Shown here: one piece after another, positions 22,207 through 32,336 of the stretch
Numbering within the stretch: the stretch's first letter is position 1
Layout of the letters: every line of letters begins with the position of its first letter
NCBI GenBank assembly: GCA_023213395.1
Contig: CM041465.1
Location: 250,487,741 to 250,551,740, forward strand
Direction of reading: 5' to 3'
DNA from: Cycas panzhihuaensis
Lineage: Eukaryota; Cycadophyta
Length of the DNA stretch: 64,000 nucleotides
The notes under the pieces: model-generated
What the model was told of the DNA's origin: nothing
Databases searched by the model: none
Seen by the model: only the letters and a program-made list of their open reading frames with translations
Made by a program: the position numbers and the translations under genes

Positions 22207-23288
22207 ATGAGGACAGCAGGTTGTCAGGAGACTTTTATACCTAGATTAAAGAAGGACCTCGAAGCATTACCCTCTCAATTTCAGGCAAAAATCAAGCAAG
22301 CTGCTTGGGGAGAGCACATATACTGTAACCCTATGTACTACGACCCAGAAATTATGGAAAGTATTTTAGCAGAATTAAAAAAGGACATAAGCAAAATTAA
22401 ACTAGATGCAGAGATTGTGCATCGATATGAGACTTCCCAATGAAGGGGAAGTACCCACAGCAACCAAACGCTCGGAAGTGGACCGTGAGTTATGGTTAAA
22501 GGAGTTCTGCCAAGAAAACACACAACTAACTTCAGGTGGAATCCGTATGGCAGACATAAAAGACATCCGATTACAGTGGATAGCAAAAGTTACTAATTTT
22601 AGGTTTTTATCAAAGAGAAAATACACATACATTCCAAGGGGAATGATGCCAATACTATTGAAGATTCGCGATGGAGAGAAAATGGATTGGTCAGAATTCT
22701 GCGTAAGACATGCAGCAGCAAATTCAAGAAATAATGACTCATCCTCTTTGCCACCCTTCATTGTTGCTAGCTATCCTGTTTTATCAATGTCCAAATGTAC
22801 AATTGGTGAAAACAACCACTTCTCCAAAAGAACCACTCATTAAAAGGTGGGTGACTGAATTTCCAGATACAACAAAGAATCAAGAAGTGAAAAGGAGGGT
22901 ACAAAAGCAAATGAGTAAGGTTCTTAAATGGTTACAGCAGACCCCTGGGACACCTATTCCTCATTGGGCTAAACAAACCATAAGGAAAAGTAGCAAAAGA
23001 AAGAAGGATGAGGAAGACCCAGTAGAGGCAGAAGAAGTAGAACCTTCTCTAGAGGAATGGGAATACTTTCCACCCGCAATGGAAACGGGAGAGACATCAG
23101 TACCACCCCCGACAGATAATAAATCCAGTCAAATTATACAGCTAATTATGGACATGGAAGAAGGATACAAGGCAGAAATAGCAGCCCTTCAGGAAAAACT
23201 TAAGGAAAAAGATGCAATAATTGCCACACTGACCCAAATCAATGAGGAAATTTTGGCTTCAGGACAGCGGCCGCAGGAGCAACCTTGA
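22207..23288 (+). pseudogene. ORF3 of gypsy element B
   Basis: The best-preserved copy of the extra ORF. The start ATG at 22207 gives an N-terminus containing GCQETF. Two frameshifts (about 22440 and 22710) split some 360 codons. Order: N-terminal region with WGEHIYCNP; middle with RKYTYIPRGMMPILL and MDWSEF; HPSLLLAILFYQCPN, a short hydrophobic run; KEPLIKRWVTEFP; a basic patch KRKKDEED; an acidic stretch; and a C-terminal heptad-like helix from about 23150 (EEGYKAEIAALQEKLKEKD). The stop is TGA at 23286-23288. A structural or nucleic-acid-binding accessory role would be guesswork; I recognise no family. Confidence 0.75.
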
Positions 23289-23372
23289 GAAGGGGAGTGG
23301 GAGGAATACCCCAAATTTTGAGAATTTTGTTGAGCAAGGATGCTCAAACCCTTCATGTTGATCCGGGATAGA

Positions 23373-24206
23373 TGTTGGAGCATAATATGACACGCTGGGC
23401 TATGGGCAAACTAGAGAGAGGCTAAGTATCCTTGGACTGTGCAGGTACGGACCATACGAAGGTACGTATGCAGCAAGATGTGAAGAATCCGGCGTGCACG
23501 TATGACATGTGCGTGCACGGTAAAGGTATGCAACAGTATACGCACCTCTAGGCGTAACGCAAGCAAGCGAGGCAGTGCGCATGAGAAGGCGGGCGAAGGG
23601 AGCACAGGATGACGTCGGGGCGTGCGTGCGGATGTACGGATGAGATTAAGACAGCCAGTTAAGGAAACTAACCAATGGTTAGGAAGAGGTATGCTTGACT
23701 GAAAAGGTACCGGTATGACAGACAGTCATAACCCTTCAGCCAAAGGACACCAAGAAGCGTATTTATAAGGCTTCCCAAGGACCATTCGATTAGGGTGAGA
23801 TCCAAGTATACCAGTACGCATTGGTACAAAGACCAGTACGCATGGCAACAGCCTAAAGCCGTGTATTTTGATGGGTACCTTCTAGGTACGCATATGACAG
23901 AGTGAATGTATGAGGCTAGAATGCACAGGGAATGCATTCCAGCACCTTGTGTAAAAGAACTTATTGCTTAATAAAATAAGAGTTACGTGGAAATTGTGTA
24001 TTCTCTGTGTTTGCAAGGACTGAATGTGGAATATGTGTTGATCTCTGTATTGTTGTGTGTCGTTGTGATATAATCATGTGGAAACATTAATAAATCTGTG
24101 AAATATATGTGGATAATGATGTTGACTGTCCTAAACTAGACTATAACCTGTGTAACCTTGACAAGTGTACCCTTCCCACAAGTGCAGTGGGAAATCTAAG
24201 TCAACA
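23373..24206 (+). repeat. 3' LTR of element B
   Basis: 834 bp, the partner of 17334-18176. Compared with the 5' LTR, several GTACG sites are changed near 23500-23640 and small indels occur. A purine-rich CGGGATAGA precedes it at about 23364-23372. The right flank is AAAGA. Confidence 0.92.
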
Positions 24207-24217
24207 AAAGATGTATG

Positions 24218-24303
24218 TGTTGGTGCGCATGACGCTAACTATCACAAGGAAGTCCTCTTCCCAAATCACCCCGGGGCTTTTGGTGTAACGGTAACCCGTG
24301 ACA
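24218..24303 (+). repeat. 5' LTR of the miniature element
   Basis: 86 bp, starting TGTTGG and ending GTGACA. It differs from the second copy at three positions. Confidence 0.88.
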
Positions 24304-24305
24304 AG

Positions 24306-24317
24306 TGGTATCAGAGC
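24306..24317 (+). other. Primer-binding site of the miniature element
   Basis: TGGTATCAGAGC is complementary to the 3' end of initiator tRNA-Met, the usual plant LTR primer. Confidence 0.88.
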
Positions 24318-24453
24318 AGCCAGGGTTCAAAACTGGTCTTGTGTACCGCGGTAGCGCACCCGGATATCCGTGAAGGCGTTGTGTCCCGCCGAAGAACGTC
24401 GTGGTGGACATGCCAATTCGTGTAGGTACAACTGACTCCTTGTGACGGGGGAG

Positions 24454-24539
24454 TGTTGGAGCGCATGACGCTAACTATCACAAGGAAGTCCTCTTCCCAA
24501 ATCACCCCGGGGCTTTTGGTGTAACGGCAACCGGTGACA
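24454..24539 (+). repeat. 3' LTR of the miniature element
   Basis: 86 bp, the same length as the first copy, preceded by the purine tract GACGGGGGAG. Confidence 0.88.
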
Positions 24540-25446
24540 ATATGATATTAGTTGGCCATGGTTTCACGATGCCTTGCATAGCAAGTCACTTAGGCTTTGC
24601 ACAAGTCCCATATTGATAAAAATGAAATATCACACTAAAATTGCCAACAAAATATATGTTAGACTCAAACATATCTCAACCTCCTCTACAATTTTTGAAA
24701 ATGTCAAATAATAAGATATTTGTGTGCAAACCTCCACTACTCACTCTTCATGTGCAAGCATGAAAAGATGAAATCTGATTATATAGCAAAGGGCCAACCA
24801 CTGTGGCTTTTCAACGTGAAATTTCAGCCAAAGCAATTTCTGTAGGCTACATAACGTGGTATTCACCTAGGTGACGCATTCCATATTCATAAATGTTACT
24901 CCTAAAATGCAGTTTAAGCACTCTCTAATATCATGGGAAGTCGATCAGTAATTGAACATTTTAGTAAGCATTCCCATGTATTGTCATTTCACTGGCCATT
25001 TCTATCACTATTTTATCTTTGGCTACAACGGTTTTAATAAAAACATGAGGATACAAGTTCCTAGACTTTTACAAGCTAGATTCTAGGTCCTTACACAAAC
25101 AAAATTATAAGCTTTTTGTGCCTCTCAGGGCCCTCTTTCCAGTTCCCATCTCTTCAGGCACTTCAACTAGTTAGCTCCATTAATATCCTCATAAAGTGCC
25201 CCTGTAGGCGAGCACTGCAGGCTACTAGAAAGGTTGCAAAACATTGTTCAACATCTCAAAGATGATGAATGAGGAAGCAAATGATTCTCAATCCTCAAAA
25301 TAGAATCAAAAGTCTAAGCCTACACAATTTGTTGCACACAATTCAAAAGTTTGCAAACAAACCCATAGGATTAACAACAACATATTACAATGATAAGAGT
25401 CAAGTGTTGAACAAATGAGTATCGAGTCCAATCGTGTCATTAGAAT
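24540..25446. other. No recognisable gene
   Basis: A/T-rich. I find no coding domain, LTR edge or RNA gene. Confidence 0.5.
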
Positions 25447-25673
25447 TGTTAGAATTAATGTTTACTTATACTTAGGTTATAACTTAATGTTGAGTCTTAG
25501 TGGTTACGTGAGTTAACTAGGGAGTTAATATCCTTAATGGGTGTGTGGCACATTAGGGTGGTTACTAGCCCAATGAATAGTCATTTGTCCATGCATGTAT
25601 TTATATTTGTAATGTACTTATGCATGCAAGCGAGTTGAGAATTGATTAAGAAATTTTAAAGGTAGATTAATTA
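25447..25673 (+). repeat. Older copia LTR, left part (interrupted by element J)
   Basis: It begins TGTTAGAATTAATGTTTA, close to the LTR start of copia D and of J read on its own strand. It breaks off where J is inserted. The continuation at 30969-31022 ends just before a primer-site-like TGGTATAACAGC (31023-31034, 10 of 12 matches to the Met primer site). No matching coding region follows. Confidence 0.4.
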
Positions 25674-25874
25674 TGTGAAACTCGCAATGAATGTTCATAT
25701 CATTAATGAGGGAGGTCCCTCTATAAATACAACATGAGTTACATGAGCATTGTCCAAGGTTGAATGCATGTGTGCCACTTGTCATAGGCTTAGCAAAGAG
25801 GGAATAACACATTACCCTCATGAAGAAACATCATAATAGTATAATAATGTCTAGATAAAACATTATTCCTAACA
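25674..25874 (-). repeat. 3' LTR of element J
   Basis: Plus-strand TGTGAAACTC...CCTAACA, the partner of 30770-30963. It contains a TATTTATAG box read on the minus strand at about 25717-25725. Confidence 0.9.
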
Positions 25875-25881
25875 ACCTCTC

Positions 25882-27479
25882 TTAATGTTTTATCTATTTT
25901 ATTTCAAGTTTGTTTCTAAAAAATTGAAATTTATCCTTGCTTAGAGGTTTCGTAAGTATGTCAACTACTTGTTCATATGACATGCAGTGCAACAACTCTA
26001 TCTCCTTATTTCAAACCTTTTTCTTATGAAATGATGGTGAACCTCTATATGTTTCGTTCTGGCATGAAGCTAGGATTGTTGGTCATCTTAATTATGCTCT
26101 AGTTGTCACAATACGGAGTAGTAGGAATATTCTGCTCTTGATCCAGATCTTTTAATAACTGTTTAATCTAGATGGCTTCACAGGTTCCACTTATTGTTGA
26201 CTTGTATTTGGCTTCTGTAGAGGATAAGGCAACTGTGAACTGCTTTTTGCTACTCCAAGATATTACTACATAACCTATGGAAAAATAGTATCCTTTAGTA
26301 GACTTTTTGTCTGCTCTATCACCAACCCAATCTGAATCGTTGTAACCAATTAGTTGCATGATATTGGTCTTTGTGTAGTTCAATCCCAAATTTATTGTTC
26401 CTTTCAAATATCTGAGTATTCTCTTTGTTATATTCCAATGTGATATCTCGGGCTCTTGCATATATCTAAAAATTACTCCAACTGAGTAAGAAATGTCAGG
26501 TCTGGTAGTGGTGAGATATATTAGCCTTCCAATTAGTTGCCTATATATAGTTGTATTCATTGGCTGACCACTTGCATCATGATTTAGAACATAGACTATC
26601 TCCATAGGTGTAGCACAACTATTACAATTTTCCATATTAAATTTTCTCAACAGATTCCTGATGTACTTGAACTGGGATAAAATTGAATCTTGTTGATTTA
26701 CATCAATTCCAAGATAATAATGTAACAGTCCTAGGTCAGTCATTTCAAAAACCTTTTCTAATTGAATCTTTATAGATGAGATGGAATCTATATCATTTCC
26801 TATGAGGACCATATCATTTACAAATACCACTATTATAGTTATTAAACCTTTGTTGGTTTTTACATACAGACTTGGATCAGATTCACACCTGTGAAAATTA
26901 TTGTGAACAAGATATTTATCCAAATTAGCATATCATGTCCTTGGTGCTTGTTTTAACCCATACAAGGCCTTCTTTAACCTGCATACAAGGTGTTCTTGTC
27001 TTGATTTTGCATAACCTTTTGGCTTATGCATATACACTTCCTCTTTTAAGTCTCCATTTAACAAGGCACATTTCACATCAAGTTGAAAAATTTTCCACTT
27101 TTGTTGAGTTGTTAAAGCAATAATAGTTCTCACAGTGTTTAGTTTGGCTACTATTGAAAATGTTTCATTATAATCTATTCCAACAATATAAGTGTACCCT
27201 TTAGGACCTAATCTTGCCTTATTTTTTCAACTTCTCCATTGGACTTTTCTTTTACCTTGTAAACCCATTTGCAATTGACGATGGATTTATTTACCAGTGG
27301 TTCAACCAAATCCTGAGTTTCAATTTTTGCAATAGCAACTATCTCAGCATCCATTGTTGTTTTCCATTCAAAATGTTGACTTGTTTCTTCATATGTTTGA
27401 GGTTCAACAGAGCAAGTCAATGCTTGATATTTTTGTGACCTCATTCTATGCTAAAAAACATTTCCTTTTGCTTCCTCAA
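25882..27479 (-). pseudogene. RT and RNase H of copia element J
   Basis: From 27444 down: the N-terminal copia RT region with QTYEETSQHFEWKTTMDAE and [51 protein letters not shown]; then a 251-codon open frame with SDPSLYVKTN. The catalytic box reads FVNDM where the family has YVDDM, so the first catalytic aspartate of the pair is lost. MTDLGLLHYYLGIDV, CATPMEI, RQLIGRLIYLT and an RNase H stretch with GYNDSDWVGDRADKKSTKGY and ALSSTEAKYKS follow. The tail reaches the LTR. Confidence 0.9.
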
Positions 27480-28989
27480 TAGTTTTGAGATACCATTTTG
27501 GTATCCTTTTCAGAGGAATCCTTCTGGCCTATTCTTCCTCTTCAGATGTATTCCTTCTCTCTTGCTCTTCTTCTCTTGAAATACTTTGTTCCATGGATGG
27601 AGCGACTTGACTAATGTCTAGAGATCCCCTTTCAAAGGATTCATTTTCAGATTCAACATCTTCTGAAGTAATTTCAGAGTCTTCAGCAATAGAAGTTGAC
27701 ATGGGATTGGTAACAAATGTTTCTGAATTTGTTTCTATTTCCTGACATATCTATTGATTTCTTTCAAAGCTTTCATCAAAGACTACATCTTTGTTGATAT
27801 AGACCTTGTTGGTCTTAGGATCAATGAATCTATAAGCCTTGGACCCAGTGCCATATCCTATCATTATGCATTCTATGGTTTTGTTATCAAGCTCAATTCG
27901 TTTCTTATATGGAATATGAACATAAACCTTACAACCAAAAACTTTGAGATTACGTACATCTGGTTTTCGTTCAATCCAAGCTTCTTCTAGTGTGATCTTG
28001 TGCAAAGCTTGCGTTGGACTTCTATTTATCAAGTACACTGTAATATTAACAGCTTCCACCCAGTATGCTTTAGTAACTTGTCTATCTTGAATTAGACAAC
28101 GAGTTTTCTCCATTATAGTCCTATTTATTTGTTCTACTATACTATTTGATTATGGTGAATAAGATGTAGTTACCTGTATGTGAATTCCATGTGTCTTGCA
28201 AAAGAACTAAAATTCTTTTGACATATATTCACCTCCACCATCAGAACGAATGCATTTTACTTTATTATTACTTTCTAGTTCACCCTCAGCTTTGAATTCT
28301 TTAAAGCGATCAAATGTTTTTAGTTTACTATACAGAAAATATACCCAAGTCCCTCTTCAAAAATCATCAATACAGGTGAGAAAATACCGGGCTTCATTTA
28401 AAGAACTTGGTGTAACGAGTCCACAGAGATCTGTGTGAACTAACTCTAATTTGCTCTGAGCATGCCATGAACTTCTTTGAAATGGAATCCTATGTTGCTT
28501 TCCCATCATACAATTTTAACAAACAAATGGATTAAAGACACATTTGGAAGTCCATCTAGAATGTTAGAATTTTTCAGCAATTATAACCTATCATTTGAGA
28601 TATGCCCATACTTCAAATGCCAAATTTCAATATCATTAATGTTGGAGACAACAAGAGCGTTTACATTAGTTCTAGACATAATTGGAACACTTTTAGGCAT
28701 AATGGGAGTGGAGAACAACTTATAGAGATTGCTATTTTCCATCCCTTCTACAATTACAACTCCATTTCTTTTCATGTCTAGAATAAAGCAGTGTCCATTC
28801 ACATCAAACACAGTCCTCAGTTTCTTTTTTTCCTAGGTGTGACATAGACAAAAAAAAATTTCATTCCAATAACAAAAAAAACATTTCTAATTCTTTGGAC
28901 TTTCCCACCAATCTCTATAGCAATTATTCCAATTCCTTGAATGTGAAGAGGATAATTGTTGCCTAACTCGACCGTTCTATCAAAAGGAT
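27480..28989 (-). pseudogene. Integrase and pre-integrase region of copia element J
   Basis: A pre-integrase zinc region at about 28810-28580 (IWHLKYGHISNDRL). The core is broken by stops at about 28570-28140. The glutamate region reads NSIVEQINRTIM, so the catalytic Glu is kept. A 120-codon open C-terminal part (27751-28113) has KAYWVEAVNITVYLINRSPT, LEEAWIERKPDVRNLKVFGC and NKVYINKDVVFDE. A Ser/Glu-rich linker to RT follows, with frame breaks. Confidence 0.87.
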
Positions 28990-30054
28990 ATGGTGTCAAA
29001 GTCTCAAACCACTCTTTCCTTCCTATCATGTGATTGGATGCTCCTGAGTCAATGTACCAGTCATTCGTCGCATTAAAACTAGCAGGAGAGCAACAATGAA
29101 AGTTGTTTCTTCTTCGTCTTCCACTGTGTCTTGTTCTTTGCTATAAGGTCCTACAACCTGGTTCCCTCTCTAGATCTTTGCACATCTTTGAGAACATTAG
29201 TAGGGATAATATCCAGACTGTCCATAGTGATGACACACATCAAATGCTTGACAGTTACTGGAAAAATAACCCAACCGCCTAGAGTTAAAGCAAACTCTAG
29301 AGTCTCTTGGGGGGGAATGACCTCACTCTGCCTCTTCCTTTTGACCAGCGTCCTCTAAAACTTGTCCAGCTTTTATTTTTTGCTAATGGTGTTCTACTAC
29401 GCCCTTGGGAAGCAAATTGCCCTTGTCATCTGTTGCCCAAATTGAGTCTTTAAAGAAAAGCCTCTTCAATTCCAATTTCCTCTTCGTACCTATTACTCCT
29501 CTGTTCTCGGTTCAACATGTGCCCTATTAAAGTCTCAAAAGACATGTTAGCAGTTTGGCCTCCTCTTGTGAGCATATGGACCATGATACCAAATGATTTA
29601 GGTAGTTTGTTTACTACCAACCGAACAAGTTCTGTATCAATAATCTTGTCTCCTACTTTTTGATATTATTTACCTTTGCAACAAAATTAGAGATTGATTG
29701 ATTTTCTTTCATTTTAAGTTTATACAAATCTTCTCTCAAAGAAATTATTCTAGCCTCATTCCTTTGGCTAAACAAGGAAGTCACAACCTTTTAGATTTTT
29801 GCAGAAAAACCTACACCATCTACATAGATCAGAAGAGAGTCAGAGATCGAAAGCTTAAGAATGGCTATGGTTGTATTATCCCTTTCTTCGCAACTTATTA
29901 AATCAACAATATCTAAAGGTTTCTTTTCTTCTTCGATCACTATTCTCCATGCATTTTTGGTTTTTAAGAGTCCTTCCATTTTAATTTTCTATATGCTAAA
30001 ATTTGTTTCTATAAGCTTATCGGCTTCTTCAAGAGCAATTACTAAAGAGGCCAT
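28990..30054 (-). pseudogene. Gag and protease of copia element J
   Basis: ATG at 30054 (MASLVIALEEADKLIETNF). A stop follows soon, then an open stretch with CEERDNTTIAILKLSISDSLL (about 29880), typical of UBN2-type copia Gag. The nucleocapsid remnant at about 29300-29200 shows two knuckles, both damaged. The protease box WYIDSGASNHM lies near 29070-29030, with the catalytic DSG intact. Confidence 0.85.
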
Positions 30055-30769
30055 TTCAAATTTTGTGAATCAAAGCAATGAGGACTCTGAGAATGTTCTC
30101 CAGGGTGTACAACCATACACTGTACAGATTTATACAAATTTTTACAGGTGTACAGATTGGAACAAAAATGGGTGCAAAATGAAGCTCTTAAAGAGTAGAT
30201 TCCAAATCTATAAAATTTTTTAGAAGATCTTTAAGGATTGGTCAGAAATTGAGACAGAAACCTAGACTAACAACTAGGATTTTTAAGGAAAAATGCTTGT
30301 ATTTTTCTAAATCCTTGACAAAAAATTTGAAATTGGTATTAAACGATTTGTTTCATCGAGAGGAAGGATTTAAGACAGATTTTACCTGGTACGATTAAAT
30401 ATTTTGAAAGATATATGTGATTCTCTTCTCAAACTTGAGCCCACTGAAAACTGGCCAAAACAACCTCAAGATGAATGAATTTCAAGTCGAGCCTTTGGAG
30501 AAAGATGACGGTCTCCTCTAGACGATTCTGCTAGTGAAATTTTAGCCAAATCTCTGTACATTGAAAAACCTAGTCTATACAATTATGTACACCATGCAAA
30601 TAATGTCTTTTCTTGCTTCAAACCTTCTAACAGCCCGAAGATTATCAAACTTCTCTGATTCTCTCCAAAATCCTTACAAAACTTATTATCAACCTCTTCC
30701 TGATTCTCTCCAAAAACCCTACACAACTGGACTTATCTTAACTAGACAGAGAACCCCACTTTGATACCA

Positions 30770-30963
30770 TGTGAAACTCGTAATGAATGTTCATATCATT
30801 AATGAGGGAGGTCCCTGTAATAATACAGCATGAGTTACATGAGCCTTGCCTAGGGTTGAATGCATGTGTCCCACTTGTCATAGGCTTAGCAAAGAGGGAA
30901 TGACACATTACCTTCATGAAGAAACATTAGAAGAGTACAATAAATAAAACATTATTCCTAACA
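30770..30963 (-). repeat. 5' LTR of element J, with adjacent primer site
   Basis: 194 bp, the partner of 25674-25874. The primer site lies at 30759-30769 on the minus strand (TGGTATCA then AAG). Confidence 0.9.
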
Positions 30964-30968
30964 AATTC

Positions 30969-31022
30969 TGCCCAAAAATGTTTTGTGTAGTGTTCTATTC
31001 TTGGCTTATAATTTCTTATATT
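30969..31022 (+). repeat. Older copia LTR, right part
   Basis: Possible continuation of 25447-25673 after removal of J. It is followed by TGGTATAACAGC at 31023-31034, similar to a Met primer site. The LTR end itself (expected CA) is not preserved. Confidence 0.3.
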
Positions 31023-31034
31023 TGGTATAACAGC

Positions 31035-31791
31035 CAGATTGAGAGCCAAAGGTGACAGGCCAAATATGAAAAAAACCAAACTCCTGAGTGGAGCTAGATT
31101 TGTGAAGGTTGCAACTCGCAGACCCCAAGTCAAAAATCAAATTCGAGAAGTCAGTGGTTGGAGATCTAATAAGGAGAAATACAATGGAAAATTAAAGAAC
31201 CAACAAATCCTAGGGCAAATTCAATTTTTAAAACAATAAATGCATAAATAAATGTTGAAGCAAGGACACTATTAAGTCAACAGAGTCCTAAGGATCGCTT
31301 GGTGGATAGCAGTGATTGAGAATGCTAAACTAGAGGAATGTTGAGCAAGTAGACACCACAAAGAACATGTGATACACCCATGAAGAATCCCAAATGCTAA
31401 AGGTGTCCACATAAAACATAGTTGGGAATTTGAAATTTTAAACAACATTTTGGTGGAAACTACAGTTGAGAAAACAAAGGGAATGTCAAAGCAAAAGAGC
31501 ATGATAGATAGTAGTGTTGGTTGTTGAGGAGGTGAACCTGTGATAGGGTTGGAATGTTTGAAGAAACACAACATTTGAATACCCACTTACAACAAAGTGA
31601 GGAGAATTCGCTAAGACACCATGACAAGATCCCCACAAAGTAAATCTTGAGACGCTAGAAGTGAAAAACATTAAGAATAATGTTCACTTTATAGCACAAA
31701 ATGTTTACTTTTTCGAGGTCGATGATGTGCCTTCAGATTTTATAGACAGTTGTTCTTTGTAGAATTAAAACAGAGCAATACCTTCAGGCCT
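31035..31791. other. No recognisable gene
   Basis: Short open frames such as 31039-31239 (plus, basic) show no known motif. It may be the decayed body of the older copia element or the target DNA of chromovirus E. Confidence 0.45.
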
Positions 31792-32336
31792 TGTTCCATG
31801 CACAAGCATTATAAACCTATAATAGGTAAGAGGAGGAATAAATAACTTCTCTCTTTATTGATTTCTTTGAAGAATGTCTTACATATTTATACAAACTATA
31901 ATTCGTTGTATGTAGGACACGTGTTCCATGCAGGACATGTGTCGTCTATATAACTTATTGTTGATTAAGTTCCTTAAGTACCTTTTAAGTGATACCTGAA
32001 AAACCTAAAGAACATTATGAATATTAAGACTACACATATACATTAGGACTACACATAATCGTTACTCGAAAATAATTGTAACTAAAATCTTGGCTGTTAC
32101 ATGATGGTCTGGTAGTAACCGCAACTGCAAATAGGTCGTACTCTGAAGTATCACTGTGATGAGGTCGCGTTCTGAACTGCAATTACAACCTAGTCACACT
32201 AGTGATCTCGATCACGACTTGGCCACACTTTCGACTACAATTGCGACCTAATCATACCTCCAGCTACAATTGTAATCTAATCTTACCTGCAATTGCAACC
32301 CGGTCCTGCTTGTTATGATAAAATATTATTTCATCA
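31792..32336 (-). repeat. Probable 3' LTR of chromovirus E
   Basis: On the minus strand it would run from TGATGAAATAAT (32336), directly after AAGGAGGAAA as purine tract, to GGAACA (31792). It contains TATAAATA and AATAAAGAGAG near its 3' end (about 31850-31895). Near its 5' end lie several diverged units around GCAATTGCAG (about 32100-32300). The second LTR is not visible, so the edges are inferred. Confidence 0.4.

Larger units (their letters stand above)
17334..24206 (+). mobile_element. Ty3/gypsy element B, RT-less derivative of the A family
   Basis: A 6.9-kb plus-strand element with LTRs at 17334-18176 and 23373-24206, both TGTTGG...GTCAACA. Flanks GAAGA and AAAGA agree at 4 of 5 bases. 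It keeps Gag, the integrase core and C-terminus, the GTAC-rich repeat block and ORF3. Protease, linker, RT, RNase H and the HxH part of the integrase zinc site are missing. The junction at about 20375 joins the Gag-protease border (VQPQMVK) directly to the integrase zinc region (ILMFRFWWPSMF). It could only have moved with enzymes supplied by relatives, unless the deletion came after insertion. Confidence 0.93.
24218..24539 (+). mobile_element. Miniature LTR retrotransposon (TRIM/SMART type), complete
   Basis: 322 bp in total. It has 86-bp direct repeats TGTTGG...GTGACA at 24218-24303 and 24454-24539 with three differences. A perfect initiator-Met primer site TGGTATCAGAGC (24306-24317) lies two bases after the first repeat. 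The purine tract GACGGGGGAG (24444-24453) lies directly before the second repeat. Flanks GTATG and ATATG match at 4 of 5 bases. There is no coding capacity, so it would need proteins in trans. Size and layout agree with the SMART/TRIM class of plant nonautonomous elements. The orientation is set by primer site and purine tract. Confidence 0.88.
25674..30963 (-). mobile_element. Ty1/copia element J, full length, decayed
   Basis: 5.3 kb on the minus strand with LTRs of 201 bp (25674-25874) and 194 bp (30770-30963). Each reads TGTTAGGAATAATG... on the minus strand. Flanks AATTA and AATTC match at 4 of 5. The primer site on the minus strand is TGGTATCA followed by AAG (30769 down). The purine tract AAGAGAGGT (25875-25883) precedes the 3' LTR. 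Order Gag, protease, integrase, RT, RNase H is that of Ty1/copia. LTR start and double zinc knuckle place it with D and G. Confidence 0.93.

Noticed and set aside
22710-23288. ORF3 considered as an envelope gene
   Set aside because: No signal peptide, no cleavage site and only a short hydrophobic run; the C-terminus is a charged coiled coil.
24165-24425. 86-codon frame spanning the end of gypsy B and the miniature element
   Set aside because: It crosses two unrelated element boundaries and has no motif.
31039-31239. Basic 66-codon plus-strand frame after the primer-like site
   Set aside because: No similarity to copia Gag that I can see; too short to support a gene.
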